Shown here: piece by piece, positions 28,419-36,760 of the stretch
Position numbering within the stretch: position 1 is the first letter of the stretch
Layout: each line of letters begins with the position of its first letter
Assembly: GCA_017543265.1 (NCBI GenBank)
Contig: JAFYGI010000025.1
Span: forward strand, 1-58,755
Source: Bacillota bacterium
Lineage (GTDB): Bacteria > Bacillota > Clostridia > Lachnospirales > CAG-274
DNA: 58,755 nucleotides
Direction of reading: 5' to 3'
Translations under genes and position numbers: made by a program
Notes under the pieces: generated by a model
Told to the model about the DNA's origin: nothing
The model's input: the letters and a program-made list of their open reading frames with translations, nothing else
Database searches by the model: none

Positions 28419-30113
28419 ATGAAGGAACTCCAACGCTTGCTTGCGCCGCTTAAAAGGGCGGTAATACGCTACAATTTCATAAATTATTCCATTGCGGCGC
28501 TGGCGCTTGGCATAGCTGCCGACATTGTCATTGCGGCCGTGTCCAAGTTTGTGCTTGTTATAGGGCTGTGGGTATATCTTTTGGCGATACCATGTGTGCT
28601 TGTGGCTTGTGCGGCGGCGGCAGCGCTGATATTCCGCCCGGGTACGGAAAGGCTTTGCCTTATTGCGGACAAAATGGGTCTTAAAGAGCGCTGTATAACC
28701 GCATACGGCCTTTTAAAGGACTGCAAAAACGGCGAGATGGATATGCTTGAAATAACGGATACCATAGAAAGGCTGCGCGGCAGAAATTTCGAGACGGAGT
28801 ACAGACCCGCTGTGTGGCTGCCGCTTTTAAAGGCCTGCGGTATAGGTATGCTTATACTTCTGGCCGTTGTTTTTGTGCCGTCACCGCGTCAGGCGGAGCT
28901 TGACGAGCAGGCCGACGTACACGAGCGTGCCGTGGAGGAGTATGAAAAGGTGGAAAAGGCGGCGGAGGAGCTTGCCGTTGACAAGGAAACGAAAAAGGAG
29001 ATAGACCGTGAACTGCGCTCGCTTAAAAAGCGTATTGCAAAGGCAAGGACAACACAGGAGGCAGTACACGAGATAAGAGAAACTCAACAGGAACTGAAAA
29101 AAATAGAAAAGGAAAAATCGCCGACCAACGAGCTTTCCCGTGCGCTTATGGAAAACGAAAATACAAAGGCGCTGGGCGAGGCTTTAAGGGCGGATAATCT
29201 GGAAAAGACCAAGCAGCAGTTAAAGCAGATGAACGAGCAGATAAAGAATATGTCGCCCGAACAGCTTTCACAGCTTGGCAGGGAACTTTCGCAGGTGAGT
29301 CAGCAGCTTTCGGGCGATAACGAGGCAAAGCAGCTTCTTGAACGCATGAGCAGCGAAATGCAGTCCAATCAGGATCTGCAGGAGATAAACCAGCTTATGC
29401 AGCAGCTTGACAGGACTATAGAGCAGCAGGCGCAGAACAATGCAGAGCTCAGGCAGGCGGTGGAGGATATGAACAATGCCCTGGAAAACAGCGCAAATGC
29501 GATGCAGGGCAAGCCGCAAAACAACAATAACAACGGAAATAATAATAATGCTCAAAGCGGCGGCGGAACGGAGACTCAGACCATGCAGGGCGGCGGAGGT
29601 GAAGGCGGCAGTGAGGCCACCACACAGTCCGCGGGCGGCGGCCAGGGTCAGCAAGGCCAACAGGGTCAGCAAGGCCAACAGGGTCAGCAAGGTCAGCAGG
29701 GCCAGCAAGGCCAGCAGGGTCAGCAGGGCGGCCAGGGTCAGCAAGGCCAGCAGGGTCAGCAAGGCCAGCAAGGCCAGCAGGGCGGCCAGGGTCAGCAGGG
29801 TCAGCAAGGTCAACAAGGCCAGCAGGGTCAGCCGGGCGGCACGGGCAGAGGTGACGGGCATATAAAAAACGAAAATGTGTATACCCCGCTTACGGGTAAG
29901 CCGTCACAGGATGTGCAGATAGAAGGCAAGGAAGATGCAAACGGCAATTATGCCAAGGGGCAGAAGATCGGCGACGGGCCTGCGGGCGAGCTGGTGCCCT
30001 ATGATACCGTTGTGGAGCAGTACCGCTCCGAGGCGCTGGAGGATATGAACAACGGCAATCTTCCGTCGGGTATGGAGGGCATAGTCAAGGACTACTTTAC
30101 GGGTCTTGACTGA
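28419..30113 (+). CDS. Membrane protein with coiled coil and Gln/Gly repeat tail
   Basis: 564 aa. Two N-terminal helices (about 20-70) and a third (about 130-150), then a long charged coiled coil (about 165-350: repeated E-K, K-Q-Q-L-K-Q-M-N-E-Q) and a low-complexity tail of G-Q-Q units (about 408-475), ending in a conserved-looking ~80-residue segment. The helix arrangement recalls DUF4175-type proteins found beside BatA/MoxR genes. It is probably a scaffold in the envelope complex encoded by this operon; function inferred only from context. Confidence 0.65.
   Translation: MKELQRLLAPLKRAVIRYNFINYSIAALALGIAADIVIAAVSKFVLVIGLWVYLLAIPCVLVACAAAAALIFRPGTERLCLIADKMGLKERCITAYGLLKDCKNGEMDMLEITDTIERLRGRNFETEYRPAVWLPLLKACGIGMLILLAVVFVPSPRQAELDEQADVHERAVEEYEKVEKAAEELAVDKETKKEIDRELRSLKKRIAKARTTQEAVHEIRETQQELKKIEKEKSPTNELSRALMENENTKALGEALRADNLEKTKQQLKQMNEQIKNMSPEQLSQLGRELSQVSQQLSGDNEAKQLLERMSSEMQSNQDLQEINQLMQQLDRTIEQQAQNNAELRQAVEDMNNALENSANAMQGKPQNNNNNGNNNNAQSGGGTETQTMQGGGGEGGSEATTQSAGGGQGQQGQQGQQGQQGQQGQQGQQGQQGQQGGQGQQGQQGQQGQQGQQGGQGQQGQQGQQGQQGQPGGTGRGDGHIKNENVYTPLTGKPSQDVQIEGKEDANGNYAKGQKIGDGPAGELVPYDTVVEQYRSEALEDMNNGNLPSGMEGIVKDYFTGLD
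29640..29838 (+). repeat. In-frame 9-bp tandem repeat (Gly-Gln-Gln)
   Basis: Roughly twenty units of GGTCAGCAA / GGCCAGCAG-type codons encoding G-Q-Q, interrupted by G-G-Q. Such arrays change length by slippage. Confidence 0.85.
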
Positions 30114-30146
30114 CGGTGTCCGAAAAATCTTTTTTGAGGTACAGTT

Positions 30147-33100
30147 ATGAATTTTTTTAATCCTTTGGGCTTTTTGGGGCTTTTAAGCCTGCCGATAATT
30201 ATAATTTTATATACGGTAAAGCAAAAAAGCAAAATAAAACAGGTATCAAGCTTGTATTTGTGGGACAAGATACGCACGGATAAAAGCGGCACCTCGTTTT
30301 TCAAGCGTCTGAGGAACAATCCTTTTTTGTACCTTGACCTGCTTGCGGCGCTGCTTATCACACTTGCGCTTACAGAGGCCTATATAAACCGCACGGCGGC
30401 AAACGGCAGCCTTATAATTGTTATAGACAACAGCCTTACCATGCAGTCGGACGACGTTAAGCCGTCACGTCTGGAGGAGGCAAAAAAACAGGCGATAAGC
30501 CTTATAGACAACAAGGGTGCGGATACGCTTGCAAGCGTTATAACACTTAATGACGAGCCGCAGATAATAGCCAACAGGCAGACGGACAAGCCTGCGCTGA
30601 TAAAGGCCATAAATTCGGTCAAGCCCACATTCGGCGGTGCGGACGGTGAAAAGGCCGCCGCGCTTATAGACAGCCTTAACGGCGAAAATACCCGTGTGTA
30701 CATTTTAAGCGATGACAAGCTCGATCTCGGCGGTGAGTACGAGTCGGTAAATCTGCGCGAGGACACCAAAAACTGCGCCGTAACAAATCTGAGTATGCGC
30801 CCTAACCAAAACGGCGGTGTGTCGCTGTTTGCAATGGCACAGAACTACGGCACGGAGCCCGTGGAAAAAAATATAAATATTTTTGCGGATAACAAGATAA
30901 TAGATACATTTCTTGTGACCATACAGCCGGGCGCAAGGACGCAGGTGCTTGCGGATACGGATTTTATGCCGTCCGAGGCCGTTGCGGAGCTTTCGCCGCA
31001 GGACTGTCTTGCCGTGGACGATACGCGCTATCTTACCATAGCGGGCGATAGCATAAAAAAGGTGCTTCTTATCTCAAAAGGCAATGTTTTTCTTGAAAAG
31101 GCGCTTAATGCCCAGCCCGATGTGGAGCTTTACAAGGGCGACGAATATACGGGCGCATCGGGTTACGACTGCTATGTGTTTGACGGCATTTCGGCCGATA
31201 AATATCCCACCGACGGCGACCTTATGTTTTTCGGCGTGGACGAGCAAAAGCTGTTTAAAACAACGGACGACGAAAAGCTTGAAGAAATGCCTACCGCCAC
31301 GGGCAAGGGCGGATATTTCAACGACCTTGATTTCAGCGTTTTAAGCTCGCGCGGCATAGAGAGCAAAGAGCTTGAACCCATGCTTACCGCGGATGAGCGT
31401 ACCGTTATGGCACGCGGCAAGATAAACGGACAGAGCGTGTTTGTATGCGGTTTTGATCTGCATAATTCGGATCTGCCGCTTAAAATGGATTTTCCCATAC
31501 TTATTTACAACATCCTTAACGATTTTGACGAGAGCCGTCTGTCATCGGGACAGTTTACGGCGGGCAAGACATATACGCTCGATCTGAAGGCAGACACCGT
31601 AAAGGCGGAGATCGAGGATCCCGAGGGTAAGCGCAGTGAGCTTAAAAACGCCGGCTTTACCCCCGACAGATGCGGTATATACAAGCTGTATGAAAATGAA
31701 AGGCAAACGGCGGAATTATCCGTCAACTGCGAGCCCGTGTCTGCCGTAAGGGGCAGCGTGACGGGCAGCGACGAAAAAATAAAGGTAAACTACAAGCTGA
31801 GAAAAATTTTCCTGATGCTTGCCCTTGCGGTGCTTATTGCACATCTTGTGTTGTATTTTATGCGCATCAAGCCCGATTGGAAAATATTGGTGCTGCGTGC
31901 TATGATATTTTTGCTGATACTGGGCAGCATAACGGATTTTTCGTTTACATCCAAAACAAAAAATTCGGATACGGTATTTTTGCTTGATGCATCGCAAAGT
32001 ATGGAAGCAAGAAGTACGCAGGCGCTTGAATTTGTCAATGATGCCGTCAGGTCAAAGCCCAACGGAGATTACAGTGCGCTTATGCTTTTCGGCGGGAATG
32101 CAGCAGTTGACAGCGGCCTTGCCACGGGCAGGGAAAGCTATGTGCCCACGGCCGTTGTCGATACATCGCAGACCAATATAGAAAAGGCCGTAAACACGGC
32201 AGAGGGTCTTTTTACCGACGAAAGGGGCAAGCACATCGTTCTTATTACCGATGGCAGGGAGACAAACGGCAGTATACTTTCGCTTAAAAACAGCGGTGCG
32301 GTGATAGATGTGGCGGATTTTTCGTCCTCTCTTGAAAAGGAGGCGCAGATAAGCCGTATCACGCTGCCATCCAAAATAAGCAAAAACTCGGATTACAGCA
32401 TAACCCTTAAAATAGACAGCCTTACCGCACAGGGCTGCGGTGCTGCCGTATATAAAAACGACAAGGTGATATACAACCAAAGGCTGGAGCTTGAAAAGGG
32501 CGAAAACCGCTTTATCATCCGCGACCACGCGGACGAGGTGAACAATGTCGTTTACAAATGTGTCATTACGCCCGACGAGGACACCTATGCGCAGAATAAT
32601 GTGCTGTACAAGCATACCTATATACGCGATGTACCCGTTGTAATGGTGTTGGAACACGGGGGCAGCGGTGAAAATGTGTTCAACCTTGTGTCCAGCTTCG
32701 GTGTTAATGCAAAGCGTGCCGATATAGCGGTATTTATGCAGCACCCCGAGGAACTGGGACAAAACGATCTGGTCATTATGGCGGACTGCTCGGCATATGA
32801 CATGACGGACGAGTTTTTGGAGAACATTGAAGGCTATGTTAAAAACTCCGCAGGCGGCCTTATAGTAACGGGCGGCGCAAATTCGTATGCGCTCGGCGGC
32901 TACAAGGACACCCTGCTTGAGGAGATACTTCCCGTAAATATGGATATGCTTAACGAAGAAGTAAACGGCGATGTGGCGTTTTTCATGGTGTCCGACCGCT
33001 CGGGAAGTATGGCGGGCGGAGAATACGGCAAGGACAAGCTTACCATGGCAAAGGAGGCTATGGCGGGCGCTGTCAAAAACCTTAATCCCAACGACACGGT

Positions 33101-34370
33101 GGCCGTTATCGCCTTTGATACCGAGGGCGAGTGGATAGTGCCGCCTATGGAGATAGGCAAAAATTCGGCCAATATCATTGATAAAATATCAAAAATAAAT
33201 CTTGGCGGCGGTACGAGCATTCTGCCCTCATTACAGATGGCATACGATAAAATTACGCAAAGCGATGCCGCATACAAGCATATTATACTTATGACGGACG
33301 GTCAGGCGGAAACATCGGGCTATGACCACCTTATTGCGCAAATGGTAAGCAAAAACATCACGCTTTCCACCATTGCGGTTGGAAGCGATGCCGATACCTC
33401 GCTGCTTGAATCGCTTGCAAAGCAGGGCGGCGGACGCTATTATTACACGGACGAGTTTTCAAACCTGCCCAATATCTTCTCGCGCGAGGCAAAGCTTGCG
33501 GGCAGGGATTATATCAATAGCGACCCGTTCTATCCCGCAGTTTCGGCGGATGATGATGTACTTAAAAATGTCGGGAATATACCGCGCCTTGGCGGGTATA
33601 TCGCAACAAAAAACAAATCGGCAAGCAAAATGATACTTTCGACCGAACTGGGCGAGCCCGTTCTCAGCCGCTGGCAGTACGGTCTCGGACGTACTGCGGC
33701 TTTTACCTCGGACATGGAGAATTTCTGCGGCGACTGGCTTTCGGCCGATGAGGGACGCACGATATTCAGAAATCTGGTGTCGTCGGTAATGCGTTCCCCG
33801 ACAGGGCTTGACGGCGAGATAAGCTATACCGAGGACGACGAAAAGGGCACCGTGACCATACGCTTCAACGACCCGCCGAATGAGCTGGAGGGCGGCAGTA
33901 TAAACAACAAAAGCACGGAATTTGTCAGAACGTCTATCGGCGAATATAAGGCCGAAACGCCAAAGCTTGAGCAGGGCAGCTATATTGTAAATGCGGTGTT
34001 CAAGGATTCCGAGGGGAACGAAAAAGTGATAAACGACGGTATAGACATAGGCTATTCAAGGGAGTTTGACATAAACAACCAAAAGAATGCCCTGCTTAGC
34101 CTGAACGCCGAAAACATCAATTTTATCACCGACCCCTACAGCGTTTTTGCCGAAAGGGAATATACCGTAAATCACAGCCTTATATTGTATAAATGGCTTT
34201 TGCCGCCTGCGCTTTTGCTGCTTTTGGCAGAGGTGTTCCTGCGCAGGATAGGTGCGGTAAAACTGCCCGAAAAACAGAAAAAGGAAAAGCCAAAGCAGGA
34301 AACGGCGGAGCCCGAGCCCGAAAACACGGCGCATATGCTGCTGTCAAACAAAAGAAACCGCGGCAGGTGA
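30147..34370 (+). CDS. 1407-aa BatA-like protein with three VWA-like domains and a GATase-like domain
   Basis: Order: BatA-type N-terminal helix pair (residues 1-25 and about 60-80); VWA-like domain 1 with D-N-S-L-T (about 88); an extracytoplasmic region; two helices (about 553-598); VWA domain 2 with D-A-S-Q-S (about 612); a class-I-glutamine-amidotransferase-like domain (about 827-925, V-I-M-A-D-C-S, G-G-L-I-V-T-G-G); VWA domain 3 with an intact D-R-S-G-S MIDAS (about 946) and later M-T-D-G-Q; a C-terminal helix (about 1348-1368) and a charged tail. Most BatA proteins are ~330 aa with one VWA, so this is a multi-domain fusion. Last gene of its operon; a metal-dependent adhesion or assembly role with MoxR-type ATPases is inferred. 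Confidence 0.75.
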   Translation: MNFFNPLGFLGLLSLPIIIILYTVKQKSKIKQVSSLYLWDKIRTDKSGTSFFKRLRNNPFLYLDLLAALLITLALTEAYINRTAANGSLIIVIDNSLTMQSDDVKPSRLEEAKKQAISLIDNKGADTLASVITLNDEPQIIANRQTDKPALIKAINSVKPTFGGADGEKAAALIDSLNGENTRVYILSDDKLDLGGEYESVNLREDTKNCAVTNLSMRPNQNGGVSLFAMAQNYGTEPVEKNINIFADNKIIDTFLVTIQPGARTQVLADTDFMPSEAVAELSPQDCLAVDDTRYLTIAGDSIKKVLLISKGNVFLEKALNAQPDVELYKGDEYTGASGYDCYVFDGISADKYPTDGDLMFFGVDEQKLFKTTDDEKLEEMPTATGKGGYFNDLDFSVLSSRGIESKELEPMLTADERTVMARGKINGQSVFVCGFDLHNSDLPLKMDFPILIYNILNDFDESRLSSGQFTAGKTYTLDLKADTVKAEIEDPEGKRSELKNAGFTPDRCGIYKLYENERQTAELSVNCEPVSAVRGSVTGSDEKIKVNYKLRKIFLMLALAVLIAHLVLYFMRIKPDWKILVLRAMIFLLILGSITDFSFTSKTKNSDTVFLLDASQSMEARSTQALEFVNDAVRSKPNGDYSALMLFGGNAAVDSGLATGRESYVPTAVVDTSQTNIEKAVNTAEGLFTDERGKHIVLITDGRETNGSILSLKNSGAVIDVADFSSSLEKEAQISRITLPSKISKNSDYSITLKIDSLTAQGCGAAVYKNDKVIYNQRLELEKGENRFIIRDHADEVNNVVYKCVITPDEDTYAQNNVLYKHTYIRDVPVVMVLEHGGSGENVFNLVSSFGVNAKRADIAVFMQHPEELGQNDLVIMADCSAYDMTDEFLENIEGYVKNSAGGLIVTGGANSYALGGYKDTLLEEILPVNMDMLNEEVNGDVAFFMVSDRSGSMAGGEYGKDKLTMAKEAMAGAVKNLNPNDTVAVIAFDTEGEWIVPPMEIGKNSANIIDKISKINLGGGTSILPSLQMAYDKITQSDAAYKHIILMTDGQAETSGYDHLIAQMVSKNITLSTIAVGSDADTSLLESLAKQGGGRYYYTDEFSNLPNIFSREAKLAGRDYINSDPFYPAVSADDDVLKNVGNIPRLGGYIATKNKSASKMILSTELGEPVLSRWQYGLGRTAAFTSDMENFCGDWLSADEGRTIFRNLVSSVMRSPTGLDGEISYTEDDEKGTVTIRFNDPPNELEGGSINNKSTEFVRTSIGEYKAETPKLEQGSYIVNAVFKDSEGNEKVINDGIDIGYSREFDINNQKNALLSLNAENINFITDPYSVFAEREYTVNHSLILYKWLLPPALLLLLAEVFLRRIGAVKLPEKQKKEKPKQETAEPEPENTAHMLLSNKRNRGR

Positions 34371-34430
34371 CGGGGCTTTTTGTAACAAGTTTGTAATGTA
34401 AAAATGTAAAATTATTGTAGATTTTTTAAG

Positions 34431-34486
34431 ACCGATGGTGTATAATAGACTTATCTATGGGATATTATATACCATCGGTATTTTTT
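34431..34486 (+). terminator. Long hairpin with T-run, containing a -10-like sequence
   Basis: 17-bp stem: ACCGATGGTGTATAATA (34431-34447) pairs with 34463-34479 with one G-T wobble; 15-nt loop; then A and six T. It ends the VWA operon. TATAAT (34441-34446) lies inside the 5' arm, so the region could also serve the VanW genes downstream (nearest -35-like TTGTAG is 20 nt away, a poor fit). Confidence 0.7.
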
Positions 34487-34507
34487 GTGTTTACAGAGGT
34501 AAGATAA

Positions 34508-35134
34508 ATGTCAAAAAAAAGAAAAAAACAGCCTGTGCCGCTTGCGGACAAAATATTGATACCGATCTTGGCGCTTGCCGTTATCGGGGCGGGCATAATG
34601 CTTGCAAATTACAAAAGCTTTATCAGGTACGGCAAGTATGACGATATACTGAAAATGGATACCATATACAACAATATTTTTATAAATAACATGGAGGTAG
34701 GCGGCCTTACGCGCGAGCAGGCGCTTGAAAAGCTTACGCGCGTACAGCAGCAGGGCAAGTTTGAACCGAGGGTGATAAATCTTCAGCTGCCCGACGGTGG
34801 CCTTGACGATGTTGTGGCGATAACCTATAAGGAATGCGGTATGAAATACGACTATGCGCCCGAGATAGAGGAGGCCTATTCCTACGGCAGAAAGGGCAGC
34901 GTAAAGGAACGTATCGCGGCGATAGAGGAGCTGGAAAACAAGGGTGAGTTTTACACATCCGAATTCAGCTGGGACAGGGATATGGTCGTTGCGGCAATAA
35001 AAAAGCATGAGGACGAGATAAACGCGCAGTATTTAAACGGCGAAAAAATGGACGTGGAAAGGACTGCGGATATGGTCGAGGGTATGCTGGAAATAGATGC
35101 CTACGACTCGCATATAGATATACCTACAAAGTAA
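34508..35134 (+). CDS. Membrane-anchored protein with a YoaR/PG_binding_4-like domain
   Basis: 208 aa. A Lys-rich start and one N-terminal helix (about 12-32) anchor it with the rest outside. The segment I-F-I-N-N-M-E-V-G-G-L-T-R-E-Q-A-L-E-K-L is the repeat found N-terminal to VanW domains (putative peptidoglycan-binding, YoaR-like), but the VanW domain itself is absent. The downstream gene has the same repeat plus VanW, so this may be a diverged truncated duplicate or a partner. AGAGGTAAG precedes the ATG. Confidence 0.65.
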   Translation: MSKKRKKQPVPLADKILIPILALAVIGAGIMLANYKSFIRYGKYDDILKMDTIYNNIFINNMEVGGLTREQALEKLTRVQQQGKFEPRVINLQLPDGGLDDVVAITYKECGMKYDYAPEIEEAYSYGRKGSVKERIAAIEELENKGEFYTSEFSWDRDMVVAAIKKHEDEINAQYLNGEKMDVERTADMVEGMLEIDAYDSHIDIPTK

Positions 35135-35155
35135 AGAAACAGACGGTGATAAAAA

Positions 35156-36676
35156 ATGGCAGAACGCACGGCTGCGGGCTACAGCATCAGGATACGCCGG
35201 CGCAGGCGTAAAAAGCAGGCCAAGCGCAAAACAAACAGAATATTGCTTTTCGTGCTGGCTGTTACCACCGCCCTGGGCATAGTCAGCAAATTGGCCGTTG
35301 ACAACAGCGACAAATTTGTCAATGCCTTTGCGGTGGCGGATTTTGATGCAACGCGCAAGCCAAAGACCTATATGCAGGGCATAAGCATAGACGGTATAGA
35401 CGTGTCGGGTCTTACGGTGGAGCAGGCCAAAAGTCTGGTTGAAAGCACTGTGGATACGCAGATGACGGGCTACGCGCTTACAGTTAAAAGCAGCGATGCA
35501 AGCAAGGAATATAAATATTCTTACGAGGACCTTGATATACGCTTCAATATCGACCGCGCACTTAAAAATGCGCTTGAATACGGCAGCGTGGACGAGGAAT
35601 ACCTTGAAGATATGCGTGTGCTTGAAAACGGTGTGGATTTCGGCATCTATACCTACAGCCGCCCCAAGCTGACCAGTTTTATGCGCGCAGTCGGCACGCA
35701 AAACACGGTAGAGCCCCATAATGCGACCTGTACGCATAACGGGTCGGGCTTTGAGGTACAGCCGGAAACAGTAGGCTACAAAGTAAATTCGGACGAGATA
35801 CTGGCCAAGGCAATGTCGCTTATGGACAGCCGCACCTTTAATAAGGAGATAACCTTTGATATAGAAACGATAATGCCGTCAGTCACATCGGCGGATTTTG
35901 CGTATATCGACAACGAGTTAAGCTCCTTTGCAAGCCCTTATACGGGCGGTGACGAAAACCGCATCCAGAACCTCAGAAACGGCTGCGAAAAGATAAACGG
36001 CACCATACTGTATCCCGACGAGGTGTTTTCCACAAACGATGCCTTTAACCCCTGCACCGAGTCAAACGGCTGGGCAAAGGCGGGCACCATTGTCGGCGGC
36101 AAGCTGGAGGACAGCATCGGCGGAGGTATGTGTCAGGTATCGACTGCGCTGTATGATGCCGCACTTTATGCGGAGCTTGAAATAGTGGAAAGATACAATC
36201 ACTCACTTAAGGTGGGCTATGCGCCTTATGCCTTTGATGCAACGCTGGCGGGGGATTATCTCGACCTTAAATTCAGGAACAATACGGGCTATCCGCTCTA
36301 TATAGAAAGCTACCTGGCCTCGGGCAAGGTGTGTGTAAATATTTACGGCTATAACCGCTTTGGCAGCGGCAGAAGGATAGAGCTTGAAAATAAGTTTATA
36401 GAGGATATCCCTCACGGCGATTACGAGATAGTTTATGACGATAAGCTGCCCAAGGGCGAGGAGCATATAGAGGTCTCTCAGCTTGACGGCAAAAAGTACG
36501 AGCTTTATAAAAAGGTCTACCAAAACGGCGAGCTTGTGGATACGGTAAAGATAAATACCAGCACCTATAAGCCCAGAAACGGCGAAAAGCATATAGGCAC
36601 GGCCGAGAGCGGCTCTTCCGATGAGGAGCCCGACAATACAGATGAGGAAGAAAACTATAACGAGGACACTGATTGA
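35156..36676 (+). CDS. VanW-family protein with PG-binding-like and G5-like domains
   Basis: 506 aa. A very basic N-terminus (about 10-30) and one helix, then I-S-I-D-G-I-D-V-S-G-L-T-V-E-Q-A-K-S (PG_binding_4-like), then VanW (N-P-C-T-E-S-N-G-W...I-G-G-G-M-C-Q-V-S-T-A-L-Y-D-A-A, about 300-405), a G5-like segment (about 420-480) and an acidic Asp/Glu-rich tail. VanW proteins are widespread in Clostridia and are not by themselves evidence of vancomycin resistance; no vanHAX genes are nearby. Probably wall-associated. Confidence 0.85.
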   Translation: MAERTAAGYSIRIRRRRRKKQAKRKTNRILLFVLAVTTALGIVSKLAVDNSDKFVNAFAVADFDATRKPKTYMQGISIDGIDVSGLTVEQAKSLVESTVDTQMTGYALTVKSSDASKEYKYSYEDLDIRFNIDRALKNALEYGSVDEEYLEDMRVLENGVDFGIYTYSRPKLTSFMRAVGTQNTVEPHNATCTHNGSGFEVQPETVGYKVNSDEILAKAMSLMDSRTFNKEITFDIETIMPSVTSADFAYIDNELSSFASPYTGGDENRIQNLRNGCEKINGTILYPDEVFSTNDAFNPCTESNGWAKAGTIVGGKLEDSIGGGMCQVSTALYDAALYAELEIVERYNHSLKVGYAPYAFDATLAGDYLDLKFRNNTGYPLYIESYLASGKVCVNIYGYNRFGSGRRIELENKFIEDIPHGDYEIVYDDKLPKGEEHIEVSQLDGKKYELYKKVYQNGELVDTVKINTSTYKPRNGEKHIGTAESGSSDEEPDNTDEEENYNEDTD

Positions 36677-36727
36677 CGGGGAAGCAATGATCGGTTTTCG
36701 TCGGTACTTCCTGATCATCATAAAACA

Positions 36728-36760
36728 AAGACCCGCGGTCATGAGACTGCGGGTCTTTTT
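36728..36760. terminator. Bidirectional terminator between convergent operons
   Basis: 13-bp stem AAGACCCGCGGTC / GACTGCGGGTCTT with one mismatch, ATGA loop, T-rich on one side and A-rich on the other. The transglutaminase stop codon lies inside it. Confidence 0.85.

Noticed and set aside
29640..29838. Possible CRISPR array
   Set aside because: Repeat units are 9 bp, in frame and without spacers; it is coding low complexity. The same holds for 58205-58312.
35156..36676. Vancomycin resistance determinant
   Set aside because: VanW proteins are common in Clostridia without resistance; vanH/A/X/S/R genes are absent here.
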